Positions 16,510-25,517 of a stretch of DNA of 53,820 bases are shown here, in pieces (within the stretch, counting starts at the first letter, position 1; each line of letters starts with the position of its first letter). The position numbers and the translations under genes are program-made. The stretch lies in NCBI RefSeq assembly GCF_000428065.1, contig NZ_ATZF01000001.1:1-53820 (forward strand), given 5' to 3'. The DNA comes from Shimazuella kribbensis DSM 45090. GTDB taxonomy: Bacteria; Bacillota; Bacilli; Thermoactinomycetales; Thermoactinomycetaceae. The notes under the pieces are model-generated. The model was not told the origin of the DNA. It worked only from the letters and a program-made list of their open reading frames with translations, and ran no database searches.

Positions 16510-16944
16510 ATGGATGCCATCTTAGAATTGATCAAAACACTCATCCCGTTTGGCATCGCTTTTCTGTTCTTATGGGGTATTGGTCGTATTTGTTGTACAA
16601 ACAATACAAAACCAAAACCGCAAGCAGGGAAGGATTCAAAACAAAAGAAATCCAATAACAAAAACAAGAAGCCTAAATCTAGTGGTGACAGTCACGCTGA
16701 TAAGGTAGAGAAAGAATTATCTTCTGGTTCGTTTAAAGACATGATGAATAAGCAACGGTCAAATAAACGAAAAGACTCATCAAATACTGGTTCAGAAGAA
16801 CAAATTTCAGAATTAGATTCGGTTTTAAAGTTATCAGTTGGAAAACAACGAAAGCTAAAACCAATACAAAAGGCTTACTTACTCAAAGAAATTTTGGATC
16901 CTCCCAAAGGGATAAAACCATATCGGAGCAGGTATCCAAGATAG
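16510..16944 (+). CDS. single-pass membrane protein of unknown function
   Basis: 144 aa with one N-terminal membrane helix (about 10-29, IPFGIAFLFLWGIGRICC, ending in two cysteines). A very basic, Lys/Asn/Ser-rich disordered segment (about 30-105) follows, then a helical C-terminus (KAYLLKEILDPPKGIKPYR). CTGGAGGG precedes the ATG. The topology suggests a cytoplasmic tail anchored at the membrane next to the floA operon. No family recognised. Confidence 0.75.
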   Translation: MDAILELIKTLIPFGIAFLFLWGIGRICCTNNTKPKPQAGKDSKQKKSNNKNKKPKSSGDSHADKVEKELSSGSFKDMMNKQRSNKRKDSSNTGSEEQISELDSVLKLSVGKQRKLKPIQKAYLLKEILDPPKGIKPYRSRYPR

Positions 16945-16954
16945 AAGTACAAGA

Positions 16955-16984
16955 GAGCAATCCACGAGGATTGTTCTTTTTTTT
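16955..16984 (+). terminator. terminator after the floA region
   Basis: GAGCAATCC-ACGA-GGATTGTTC followed by a T-run. Confidence 0.85.
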
Positions 16985-16991
16985 GTTCCGC

Positions 16992-17044
16992 ATTGACCAA
17001 TGTGGTCAATATGGATATAATAAAAATTGACCACATTGGTCAAT
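16992..17044 (+). promoter_or_regulatory. tetR promoter flanked by two mirror-image operators
   Basis: ATTGACCAATGTGGTCAAT (16992-17010) and ATTGACCACATTGGTCAAT (17026-17044) are each palindromic (ATTGACC-N5-GGTCAAT) and are exact reverse complements of one another. The -35 TTGACC (16993-16998) lies inside the first operator. TATAAT (17016-17021, 17-base spacing) lies between the two. A bound TetR dimer pair would cover the whole promoter, so autorepression of the tetR-phosphotransferase unit is the natural reading. Confidence 0.8.
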
Positions 17045-17071
17045 GTGATTTTGTTTTGGAGATGATTGATT

Positions 17072-17692
17072 ATGTTATCGAAATTTGATGTACTCGAATC
17101 GGAAAAACAAGAACGAATCTTAAATGCAGCAATGAAAGAATTTGCGGAAAAAGGGTTCCAACATGCATCTACCAATCAGATTGTAGCAAATGCTGGTATC
17201 TCCAAAGGGTTGTTGTTTCATTATTTTTCCAATAAGAAAGCACTGTATCTCTATCTGTATGAATATAGTACAGACAAAATTTTAGAGGATTTTTTTGGAC
17301 AGATTGATTTTGGTCAAAATGATATTTTGCTCCGACTACGAGAAATGCTTGTGATTAAGTTCCGACTGATGAACAAATATCCCGTTATTTTTGATTTCTT
17401 GATGATAGCAAATAGGGATGAAGCTGCAGATGAACAAGACCTAAAAACACGAAATCAAGCAATCATGGTTGACAGCTATGAGAAATTGTTTGCTTCCATT
17501 GATGAGTCTCTTTTCCGTAAAGATATCGATCCTGGAATGGGCAAGCAAATTATAATTTGGACGATCGAAGGGATTTCTAATCAAGTACGAGCACAAGATA
17601 AACATAAAAAAAGAGAAGAAATACAAGAAGAAGCAACATTGGCCGAACTGGATGCTTATCTAGACATACTCAGAAAAACACTTTACATCTAG
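17072..17692 (+). CDS. TetR/AcrR family transcriptional regulator
   Basis: 206 aa. N-terminal helix-turn-helix: ERILNAAMKEFAEKGF (about 14-29), then STNQIVANAGISKGLLFHYF (about 33-52), the standard TetR recognition unit. The C-terminal ligand-binding helical domain is variable, so the inducer cannot be read. ATG 17072 is 9 bases after GGAGA; an in-frame TTG two codons upstream is less likely. It probably binds the two operators in its own promoter and controls the phosphotransferase gene 19 bases downstream. The pair resembles B. subtilis yvkB-yvkC. Confidence 0.92.
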   Translation: MLSKFDVLESEKQERILNAAMKEFAEKGFQHASTNQIVANAGISKGLLFHYFSNKKALYLYLYEYSTDKILEDFFGQIDFGQNDILLRLREMLVIKFRLMNKYPVIFDFLMIANRDEAADEQDLKTRNQAIMVDSYEKLFASIDESLFRKDIDPGMGKQIIIWTIEGISNQVRAQDKHKKREEIQEEATLAELDAYLDILRKTLYI

Positions 17693-17711
17693 ATATACGG
17701 GAGATGTTCAA

Positions 17712-20072
17712 ATGAGTAGCCATGTGAAGAGTTTCGCAGAGTTAACTACATCGTTTCATGCATTTGCAGGTGGAAAAGGGACAATGCTTGCAAAAATGCA
17801 TCAGAGCGGATATCCCATTCCACAAGGATTTGTCATTTTATCTACTGCTTTTAAGGATGGGAAATTAAATAAAATCATCTGGGAAGACATATGGAAATAT
17901 GTAAATGAGATTCGCAAGGAACAACCTGAAATAAAATTTGCGGTTCGTTCATCTGCTCTCAGTGAGGATTCTTTTGACGCATCCTTTGCAGGTGAGTTTG
18001 AGACTGTTCTAAACCAAAAGACAGATAAAGAAATTCAAACGGCAATTGAAACCGTTGTTCAGTCTGTATATACCGAGCGTGTTCAGTCTTATCGTAATTT
18101 CAAAGGTTTGGAAGAGGAGTATCAGATTGCTGTTGTGGTGCAAGTGATGGTGTCAGCTTTGATATCAGGAGTTTTGTTTACTGCTGATCCTATTACTGGA
18201 AGTAGATCCAGTATGATGGGGAATTTCGTATACGGATTAGGAGAACAACTGGTATCAGGTGAAACAGATGCTCATCCTTTTCAACTGGTACGAACAAAAG
18301 GAAACTACCAAGGTCCCAAAGATTTTAAAAAATATGCTGCAAGCCTATACAAAATGGCATTGAAATTAGAACAAGAAAACGATGTTCCACAAGATATAGA
18401 GTGGTCTGTAGCAGATGGCAAGTTGTACCTACTTCAAGCTCGTCCTATTACCACACTGTCTAGAGGAAACCGCAATATCTACGATATGAATTATTCCCTC
18501 TCTGGAGATTATCTTTGGACCAATGCAAATGTGGGAGAAGCAGTACCAGATGTTGTGACTCCTTTGACTTGGTCTATATTAGAATACTTAGATGAAGAAA
18601 TAAATGTAGTTCCTGGTTACTATCTTATGTCTGGTAACATATGTGGTCGGATTTATACGAATATCAGCAGGAGACTATCTGTCTATGCTGCTTTTGGTTT
18701 GAAACCGAAAATGGCGTTATCTTTGATCGGAGATGTCTTTGGTATTATTCCAGAAGAAATGGAAATGCCAATCTATCCCTTCACACGTTGGGAACTACTT
18801 AAAATGATGTACCCGAAAGTAAAACATTATTTAAAAGAAGTAAAATCGATGTCGAAAAACATTTCGAATCAAATTATAGATACACCTCAGTGGTGTCAAA
18901 TGATGAAGAACCGTATTCAAAATAGTAATAATAAAACAGAGTTAGCCCTGATTTGGGAAGATGAATTGTTACCTTATCATCGAAATGCTTGGTGGATGTT
19001 GCTGTCTGGCGGAACGAAAGCTGTTTTAGCGATGAGACTCAAAAAAAAATTAACAAAGATGGTTGGAGAAGAGGATGCAAATTTGCTTTTGTCGAACTTG
19101 AGAGGAGAAAAAGAATTAGCGAGTTTAGGTCCGCTTTTGGGAATCGCGAAGGTGCTAAATGAGGAAATGAGTGAAGAGGAATATGCTTTTCATTATGGAC
19201 ATCGTGGTCCTTATGAATTTGAACTGTCTATTTCTGACCCATCAGAAAATCAAGAATGGTTAGAAAATCAAGTAGTTGATTTTCAAAAGACAGGTACCAA
19301 TGTTATCGAGTTACTTGGAAAGCAAAAAAGAAAATACAAGGAAGCATTTTCTCGTTTTCAACAAAAGTATCCCACTAAACACCGATGGTTAACAGAACAG
19401 ATTAAGTTAGCTGGGGAAGGTGCTCAGTTGCGAGAAAGTGTTCGTTCAGAATTTGTAAGGGTACATCGAGTTATTCGGACTTTTATGTTGCAAGTAGGAA
19501 ATGTCACGAATCTTGGAGATGACGTATTTTTTCTATATTTGGATGAAATAGTAAAAATATTAAAAAATGATGAAGAAATTACTAACACATGGATTGATCG
19601 AAGGAAACACAACTACAAAAGATTCAGATCCCTTCCTCCCTTTCCTCCGATCATAAGGGGACGTTTTGATCCTTTCATTTGGGAAAAAAATAAAGAAAGA
19701 CGAGGAGATATATATGATCCTGCGCTTGTGCAAACGAAAAAAAATTCAGAAGTACTTCGAGGCTCTGCGGGTGCAGCTGGTTTAATTGAAGGAAGAGTGC
19801 GCATACTTGCTAGTCCTGAACATGGAAAAGAATTAGAGGTTGGGGAAATATTAGTAGCTGCAACTACAAATGTTGGATGGACTCCCTTGTTTCCAAAGGC
19901 AGCAGCGATTATAACGGATGTGGGAGCACCACTATCTCATGCTGCCATCGTAGCAAGAGAATTAGGAATACCTGCTGTAGTTGGATGTGGAAATGCAACT
20001 TCTCGTTTGAAGACTGGAGATCGAGTTATTGTGAATGGGGGACAAGGATGGGTTCAGATAATGAAAGAGTAG
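17712..20072 (+). CDS. PEP-synthase/rifampin phosphotransferase-like protein (YvkC-like)
   Basis: A 786-aa dikinase-type enzyme. The N-terminal ATP-grasp domain (about 1-255) has AGGKGTMLAKM, FAVRSSALSEDSFDASFAGEF and DIEWSVADGKLYLLQARPIT. A long central domain (about 260-690) takes the place of the substrate domain. The C-terminal swivelling phosphohistidine domain has TDVGAPLSHAAIVARELG (near 736-753), with the catalytic His in LSH. Related enzymes are PEP synthase, rifampin phosphotransferase and YvkC. The middle domain is the least conserved part and I cannot assign the substrate. The TetR partner suggests an inducible detoxification role, but this is inference. Confidence 0.85.
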   Translation: MSSHVKSFAELTTSFHAFAGGKGTMLAKMHQSGYPIPQGFVILSTAFKDGKLNKIIWEDIWKYVNEIRKEQPEIKFAVRSSALSEDSFDASFAGEFETVLNQKTDKEIQTAIETVVQSVYTERVQSYRNFKGLEEEYQIAVVVQVMVSALISGVLFTADPITGSRSSMMGNFVYGLGEQLVSGETDAHPFQLVRTKGNYQGPKDFKKYAASLYKMALKLEQENDVPQDIEWSVADGKLYLLQARPITTLSRGNRNIYDMNYSLSGDYLWTNANVGEAVPDVVTPLTWSILEYLDEEINVVPGYYLMSGNICGRIYTNISRRLSVYAAFGLKPKMALSLIGDVFGIIPEEMEMPIYPFTRWELLKMMYPKVKHYLKEVKSMSKNISNQIIDTPQWCQMMKNRIQNSNNKTELALIWEDELLPYHRNAWWMLLSGGTKAVLAMRLKKKLTKMVGEEDANLLLSNLRGEKELASLGPLLGIAKVLNEEMSEEEYAFHYGHRGPYEFELSISDPSENQEWLENQVVDFQKTGTNVIELLGKQKRKYKEAFSRFQQKYPTKHRWLTEQIKLAGEGAQLRESVRSEFVRVHRVIRTFMLQVGNVTNLGDDVFFLYLDEIVKILKNDEEITNTWIDRRKHNYKRFRSLPPFPPIIRGRFDPFIWEKNKERRGDIYDPALVQTKKNSEVLRGSAGAAGLIEGRVRILASPEHGKELEVGEILVAATTNVGWTPLFPKAAAIITDVGAPLSHAAIVARELGIPAVVGCGNATSRLKTGDRVIVNGGQGWVQIMKE

Positions 20073-20105
20073 GAGTGTGAATACTTTCATCTATGGAAAA
20101 TGATT

Positions 20106-20132
20106 AGGGCCCTCTGATACGGGTCCTTTTTT
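20106..20132 (+). terminator. terminator of the tetR-phosphotransferase unit
   Basis: AGGGCCC, loop, GGGTCCT then a T-run. Confidence 0.8.
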
Positions 20133-20223
20133 ATGTGAAAAATGTGAAAAGCAATTAGATTTAAAGAAGAATATCTCTTTTTCGTGTAGAATAGAAGTAT
20201 TATACATTAATGGAGGTATTGCA

Positions 20224-20562
20224 TTGAGAAAGTTTGCATTTATTTTTCTTAGTTTAGTTATTATAGCTTTAACATTTGGTTTTCATTCTGATATCAGTTA
20301 TGCAAAAAGATCACATTCTAAATATCATTCGGATTATGATTCGGACTATAACAGCGATTATAATTCTGATACTTATTCGCCTTCCTACGATTCGGACTCT
20401 TACTCTGAACCAGAGGAGAAAGGCTTTTTTAGTAAGTTGGGCTCTTTTTTTGGTGGTATTCTAATTGCAGGTATTATCTTTTTTGTAATCATGCTTATTG
20501 TATTTATTGTTGTGGCCTTTTTTATTATCAGATTTATTCGTAGAAGGTTTAGGTTGTTTTAA
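20224..20562 (+). CDS. secreted/membrane protein with Ser-Asp-Tyr repeats
   Basis: 112 aa. An N-terminal signal peptide (RKFAFIFLSLVIIALTFGF..., likely cut after SYA near 27) is followed by a low-complexity segment of DSDYNSDYNSD-like repeats (about 36-64), a GF linker (KGFFSKLGSFFGG), one strong membrane helix (about 78-104) and a C-terminal basic end RFIRRRFRLF. TTG start with GGAGGT 6 bases upstream. The order resembles small TPM-like or surface proteins that lack the main domain, but I do not recognise a family. Single gene before the SASP. Confidence 0.75.
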   Translation: MRKFAFIFLSLVIIALTFGFHSDISYAKRSHSKYHSDYDSDYNSDYNSDTYSPSYDSDSYSEPEEKGFFSKLGSFFGGILIAGIIFFVIMLIVFIVVAFFIIRFIRRRFRLF

Positions 20563-20657
20563 CCTTCAGGCCAATTTTCCCATCAATGGAAAGATGTAAT
20601 ACAAGTAAAGAAAACATCTTCTTCTCATACTAAAGGTAGAAAAGGAGGTGTTTTTAA

Positions 20658-20846
20658 ATGGCAAGAAGTACAAATAAATTATTAGTTCCCGGGGCGGGTG
20701 CGATTTTAAACCAATTCAAAGAGGAAATTGCAAGTGAATTTGGTGTGACGCTAGGAAAAGATACAACTGCACGTTCCAATGGTTCGGTTGGCGGGGAAAT
20801 TACGAAACGTCTTATTGCACAGGCACAGCAACAACAAACCAAATAA
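20658..20846 (+). CDS. alpha/beta-type small acid-soluble spore protein
   Basis: A 62-aa DNA-coating protein of the dormant spore. It has the GPR-protease site EIASEFGV (near 23-30) and the second conserved block [15 protein letters not shown] (near 45-59). AAAGGAGGTG precedes the ATG. This is direct evidence that the organism makes endospores. It is probably expressed in the forespore under sigma-G, but I could not place a convincing sigma-G promoter. Confidence 0.95.
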   Translation: MARSTNKLLVPGAGAILNQFKEEIASEFGVTLGKDTTARSNGSVGGEITKRLIAQAQQQQTK

Positions 20847-20853
20847 CAAGAAT

Positions 20854-20882
20854 AAGCGACTCCATCAGGAGTCGCTTTTTGT
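20854..20882 (+). terminator. terminator of the SASP gene
   Basis: AAGCGACTCC-ATCA-GGAGTCGCTT then TTTTTG. Confidence 0.88.
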
Positions 20883-20956
20883 TTTTCTTCTCTCTGATCT
20901 TCTATTCTTCTTTGGCTGTGCATAGACTTTACAAGGAGATGGAGGGAGGAAAGACG

Positions 20957-21226
20957 ATGAAGCGAATGTCACAACTAGCCTCAGATTGGTTTGATTTCCC
21001 AGCAGAAGTGGTAGGTACTCTCCCTCGAATAGAATGGATCGGACAACGATTACAAATTGAAAATTTCCAAGGTGTTCATCAATTTAATCCGGATTTGCTG
21101 ATATTAAAAACAGCTAACGGATTGTTGACCGTTAAAGGAGATTCCCTTGTGATGGAAGCCATTTATCCTGACAGAGTCTTGCTCACTGGGAAAATTACCG
21201 CAATACATATAAACAATAAGGAATAG
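20957..21226 (+). CDS. yqfC: sporulation protein YqfC
   Basis: An 89-aa protein matching the YqfC family in length, starting MKRMSQLASDWFDFPAEV and containing PRIEWIGQRLQIENF and the GLLTVKGDSL / VLLTGKITAI strands. ATG 20957 follows GGAGGGAGGAAAG; the longer upstream frame is not supported by an RBS. Sigma-E-dependent in B. subtilis; molecular role unclear. It is the first gene of the long yqfC-recO gene string and is 12 bases from yqfD. Confidence 0.92.
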   Translation: MKRMSQLASDWFDFPAEVVGTLPRIEWIGQRLQIENFQGVHQFNPDLLILKTANGLLTVKGDSLVMEAIYPDRVLLTGKITAIHINNKE

Positions 21227-21238
21227 GGGAGAGTGCTT

Positions 21239-22426
21239 GTGAAGGGTGGAGTAGTCACGATTGAATGCAATGGAGAGCATATCTCTTTGCTACTGGATCA
21301 AATCGTACAAGCCAAAGTTGTCTTAAGTCATGTAAAATGGGTAAACAATGAAAAAGTAAGAATAACGGTTAGTTTAAATGATATGATGCAAGTTTGGAAA
21401 TATATGAAACTACATAAAGTGAACGGGAGAATTGTCAAAAAAGTAGGACCTTTTTTTTGGTTGAAAAGAATGAAGAAACGCAAATTTTTCGTTATTGGTT
21501 TTGCTATTTTTCTGTTCTTATTATTTTTTTTCTCTTCTTTTATTTGGTATGTGGATATAGAGGGAAATGAACAAATACCTGATAAGCATATCCTATCGAT
21601 TTTGCAGAAAGAAAGGATATACCCTGGACAGCTTAAAGTAGGATTACCCAACAGCGATGAATTGCAACGTAAACTGTTAAAGAGAATTCCAAACGCTTCT
21701 TGGATTGGTGTTCGTTTGGAAGGAACAAGGATTATCGTAACGATAGCTGAGAAAAAAAGAGTGGATTCTATTGGTGAAAAAAAGTTAGTGAGAAAACCAG
21801 TAAATTTGATTGCCAAAAAAAATGCTTTCATCATGGATGTACGTGTTTTTCATGGTAATCCTGTTATTAAAGTACATGATGCAGTTAAAAAAGGACAACT
21901 CTTGGTTTCTGGTGCTTATGGAGATGCTACAACCCCAAGTAAAGGGCCAATTGTAGGTGCACAAGGAATTGTTTTAGGAGAGGTTTGGTACCAATCGGAA
22001 GTGGTAGTGCCCCTTCAGTATGTTCAAAATGAATATACAGGAGAAAAGAAGCGATATACATGGCCATTTGTTGGACAATTTGTATTGGCGAATCCTTTTC
22101 AGACACCCAAACCGTATGCTCGTTCGGTACTGATGAGAAGAATATCTGCTATTAATATAGGAAAATATCAATTTCCGCTGGGTTTCGTACGAGATGATTA
22201 TTGGTCAGTAAAACAGGTATCCTATACTCGTAATCATCCAGATGCAATTGCACTAGGTAAAAAAAGAGCAAGATTGGAAATGAATAATACCATAGGTCCA
22301 GAAGGTAGAATTTTAACGGAAAAAGTTTTGCACCAGAGGGTAGACAATGGTAAAGTTTATTTGAAGATACATTTTGATGTAGTCGAAAATATTGCTCAAG
22401 AAAAGCCTATACTACAAGGGGATTGA
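21239..22426 (+). CDS. yqfD: sporulation protein YqfD
   Basis: A membrane protein of 395 aa (B. subtilis YqfD about 398). One clear membrane helix lies near 82-101 (FVIGFAIFLFLLFFFSSFIW) after a basic stretch, followed by a long extracytoplasmic domain related to YqfD/SpoIV. GTG 21239 is preferred over GTG 21233 because AGGGGAGA ends 6 bases before it. Conserved sporulation gene paired with yqfC; its stop TGA overlaps the next gene's earliest possible start. Confidence 0.92.
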   Translation: MKGGVVTIECNGEHISLLLDQIVQAKVVLSHVKWVNNEKVRITVSLNDMMQVWKYMKLHKVNGRIVKKVGPFFWLKRMKKRKFFVIGFAIFLFLLFFFSSFIWYVDIEGNEQIPDKHILSILQKERIYPGQLKVGLPNSDELQRKLLKRIPNASWIGVRLEGTRIIVTIAEKKRVDSIGEKKLVRKPVNLIAKKNAFIMDVRVFHGNPVIKVHDAVKKGQLLVSGAYGDATTPSKGPIVGAQGIVLGEVWYQSEVVVPLQYVQNEYTGEKKRYTWPFVGQFVLANPFQTPKPYARSVLMRRISAINIGKYQFPLGFVRDDYWSVKQVSYTRNHPDAIALGKKRARLEMNNTIGPEGRILTEKVLHQRVDNGKVYLKIHFDVVENIAQEKPILQGD

Positions 22427-22431
22427 AACAT

Positions 22432-23406
22432 TTGCAAAGCAATGAAAAACGGATTCATATTGAATTTCAAACTTCTGATGAAGCAATTAAATTATTTGGA
22501 CCACATGATGCCTTTCTGAAAGTGATCGAAGCGGATAGTAAAGTTAAGATCGTTTCCAGAGGGGGAGAAATCGTTGTATCTGGTCCATCTGAACAAGTAG
22601 ATAAAACACAGGAATTATTTCGAGTCTTGCTTACACTCATTCGTCAAGGTTTGGAGCTAAATGAGCGTGATGTTGTGTATGCCAAACGTCTTTCTGAAGC
22701 GGATAAGGTTGACGAATTATTGGAACTTTATCAAGAAGAAGTAGGTATCACCCAAAAAGGACAAAAGGTAAGAGTAAAAACATTAGGTCAACGACATTAT
22801 GTCACGGCTATTCAGAAAAAAGATATTGTATTTGGTATTGGACCAGCGGGAACAGGGAAAACTTTTCTGGCTGTTGTGATGGCTGTTATGGCACTGAAAG
22901 CGAATCGAGTAAAGCGTATTGTTTTAACTCGTCCTGCAGTAGAGGCTGGAGAAAACCTTGGTTTTTTGCCTGGTGATTTGCAAGAAAAAGTAGATCCATA
23001 TTTACGACCTTTATATGACAGCCTGTATTTAATGCTTGGAATGGAACAAGTAACAAAAATGATGGAACGTGGTTTAATTGAAGTTGCACCTCTTGCTTAT
23101 ATGCGTGGACGTACTTTAGAAGATGCATTTGTCATTTTAGATGAGGCACAAAACACAACCCCAGAACAGATGAAGATGTTTTTGACTCGCCTTGGATTTG
23201 GTTCTAAAATGGTGATCACAGGTGATGTTACCCAGGTTGATCTACCTCGAGGAAAAAATTCAGGTTTGCGAGTGGCAGAGCGGATATTAGAAAATATCCC
23301 TGACATTCGTTTTGTCTATCTAAAACAGGCTGACGTTGTTCGACATACTTTGGTACAACAAATAATTGAGGCATATGCAGAGGAAGACAACCAAGGAGTC
23401 AGCTAG
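22432..23406 (+). CDS. phoH: PhoH-like ATPase
   Basis: About 325 aa, with Walker A GIGPAGTGKTF (near 139-149), Walker B FVILDEAQN (near 235) and the typical PhoH signature GRTLEDAFVILDEAQNTTP. The N-terminal part is KH-like. Start is uncertain: TTG 22432 has AAGGGG 10 bases upstream, whereas the in-frame TTG 22423 would touch that RBS. PhoH is a predicted RNA-metabolism ATPase, usually next to ybeY as here (two genes apart). Confidence 0.93.
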   Translation: MQSNEKRIHIEFQTSDEAIKLFGPHDAFLKVIEADSKVKIVSRGGEIVVSGPSEQVDKTQELFRVLLTLIRQGLELNERDVVYAKRLSEADKVDELLELYQEEVGITQKGQKVRVKTLGQRHYVTAIQKKDIVFGIGPAGTGKTFLAVVMAVMALKANRVKRIVLTRPAVEAGENLGFLPGDLQEKVDPYLRPLYDSLYLMLGMEQVTKMMERGLIEVAPLAYMRGRTLEDAFVILDEAQNTTPEQMKMFLTRLGFGSKMVITGDVTQVDLPRGKNSGLRVAERILENIPDIRFVYLKQADVVRHTLVQQIIEAYAEEDNQGVS

Positions 23407-23408
23407 AC

Positions 23409-25517
23409 ATGGGAAAAATCCAACGAACTTCCTTTTTTCAAGGAGAGTGGAAAACCAGCTTTTCTATACAGATTTTCATCTACGCGATCTTCGGGGTCGC
23501 GTTCTATTTGTTGTTGCTTCCACATGTTTTACCGCAGTTTATTGATATAGAAGTTGGTAAGGTGAGTAGAGAAACTATTATCTCTCCGATCACGAAAATA
23601 GATGATACGGCAACAAATGCTGCGAAAGAACGTGCAGCTAATTCTGTTGATCCTCAATATACAAAAAACGAAGAACTCACCAATAGCCAAATTGAAAAAA
23701 TCGATTTGGTTTTTGCAGATGCGAGAAGAATTATAGGGGATAAAACATTAAAAGAACCAGAGAAAATGAAAAGCTTAAAAGATGCCATTACCAAAGATTT
23801 GCCAGAAGAGTTTTATATTAAATTGGTACGAACACCTTTGACAGAATTAACGGATTTGCGTCTGACTACAAGAGATATTGTCTCTAATCTCCTAGCAGAC
23901 GGGATTCGCTCACAAGCGTTAGCAAGTAAAAAAGATTTAGTCGATCGGATGTTGGTTACTTCTTCCTTGTCCAGTAATTCTCGTTATTTGGTACGAGAAA
24001 TTTCGAGATATTTCTTGATTCCAAACGAATTGTATGATCAGAAAAAAACGGATTCTCTTCGTAATGCAGCAAAAGACTCGGTTGAATCCATCCCAATTAA
24101 AAAAGGACAAGTATTGGTAACTTCAGGAGAAGTTGTCACAGAGGATCAATACCGTAAGTTGACAGAAATCGGATTGATTCGCGAACAGACCAATTTTATT
24201 CCTTATACAGGACTTCTTCTACTTGTTGTGTTAATACTCGCCATTTTTCGTTTTTATGTGCAGCGCTTTCATTCCTTTATTCATGAAGATAATAGTCAAC
24301 TTCTACTGCTTATCTCCATTATATTTTTAACCCTAACCGGCATGAAGATAGTTACATTGGGACAAAATTTAGAGTGGAGTACAGTGGGATATTTAGCACC
24401 GATTCCCTTAGGAACTATGCTTATTACTCTGATGTTAAACTCTAAATTATCATTGGCTTCTAGTTTGATTTTAAGCATGTCTTCAGGCATGTTTTTTAAT
24501 GGAGACAATCAATTCTTGTTTGATTTTCGATTTGCATTGGTAGCTCTAATAAGTGGGGTAATAAGTACTTTTGCACTTGATGGTGTAAAGCGGAGAAGTG
24601 CAGTGCTCAAAGCAGGCCTCCTTACTTCATTGATCAGTATGATCGCTATTTTGGCGCTCTATCTGTTATCTCCAGCGGAAAGAGATTGGACTCAACTCAT
24701 TCAATCACTGATATTTGGGTCCATTGGAGGCATTTTTTCAGCAGTTCTAACGATTGGATTTTTACCTTACTTTGAGACTTTATTTGGGATATTATCCCCG
24801 TTAAGATTACTTGAATTGAGTAATCCCAATCATCCACTGTTAAAAGATTTGTTGTACAAAGCTCCAGGAACATATCATCACTCTATTATTGTTGGGAACT
24901 TAGCTGAAGCAGCAGCGGAATCGATTGGAGCAGACGGCTTCCTCGCCAGAGTGGGCGCTTATTATCATGATGTAGGAAAATTAAAACGACCTCAGTTTTT
25001 TATTGAGAATCAAATCCATCGTGATAATCCACATGATAAAATATCACCTAATTTAAGCAAAACCATCATTCTTTCTCATCCCAGAGATGGGGTAGAAATG
25101 TTAAAAGCTCATCGTATACCAAAAGCGATTCAGGATATAGCAGCTCAACATCATGGAACAACTTTACTAAAATTTTTTTATTACCGTGCGATGGAACAAA
25201 GCAACGGCACACAAGTAATTGAAGCAGATTATCGATACCCAGGTCCTAAAGCTCAGTTTAAAGAAGCGGCGATTGTTGGAATTGCCGATTGTGTAGAGGC
25301 AGCAGTGCGTTCCATTTCTAAACCAACTCCTTCTAGGATCGAGAATATGATTAGTAAAATCATTCGAGAACGCTTAGAAGATGGGCAATTTCATGAATGT
25401 GATCTTACCTTTAAAGAATGTAATTCAATAGCTAAGGCGATGGCAGCTACTTTACAAGGGATTTTTCATTCTCGGATTGAGTATCCAGAAGATATACAAG
25501 CAAAAGGGGTAAAATAA
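23409..25517 (+). CDS. pgpH: 7TM-HD cyclic-di-AMP phosphodiesterase PgpH
   Basis: A 702-aa receptor-like enzyme that degrades c-di-AMP. One N-terminal membrane helix (about 22-42), an extracytoplasmic 7TMR-HDED domain (about 45-265), seven membrane helices (about 270-470) and a cytosolic HD domain. The HD domain has HHSIIVGNLAEAA, YYHDVGKLKRP and AQHHGTT in order, with the metal-binding H and HD residues in place. It begins 2 bases after phoH and its stop codon abuts ybeY. Confidence 0.95.
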   Translation: MGKIQRTSFFQGEWKTSFSIQIFIYAIFGVAFYLLLLPHVLPQFIDIEVGKVSRETIISPITKIDDTATNAAKERAANSVDPQYTKNEELTNSQIEKIDLVFADARRIIGDKTLKEPEKMKSLKDAITKDLPEEFYIKLVRTPLTELTDLRLTTRDIVSNLLADGIRSQALASKKDLVDRMLVTSSLSSNSRYLVREISRYFLIPNELYDQKKTDSLRNAAKDSVESIPIKKGQVLVTSGEVVTEDQYRKLTEIGLIREQTNFIPYTGLLLLVVLILAIFRFYVQRFHSFIHEDNSQLLLLISIIFLTLTGMKIVTLGQNLEWSTVGYLAPIPLGTMLITLMLNSKLSLASSLILSMSSGMFFNGDNQFLFDFRFALVALISGVISTFALDGVKRRSAVLKAGLLTSLISMIAILALYLLSPAERDWTQLIQSLIFGSIGGIFSAVLTIGFLPYFETLFGILSPLRLLELSNPNHPLLKDLLYKAPGTYHHSIIVGNLAEAAAESIGADGFLARVGAYYHDVGKLKRPQFFIENQIHRDNPHDKISPNLSKTIILSHPRDGVEMLKAHRIPKAIQDIAAQHHGTTLLKFFYYRAMEQSNGTQVIEADYRYPGPKAQFKEAAIVGIADCVEAAVRSISKPTPSRIENMISKIIRERLEDGQFHECDLTFKECNSIAKAMAATLQGIFHSRIEYPEDIQAKGVK

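Noticed and set aside
20626-20632. CATACTA as a sigma-G -10 for the SASP gene
   Set aside because: The implied transcription start would fall at the ribosome binding site, and no fitting -35 is present.
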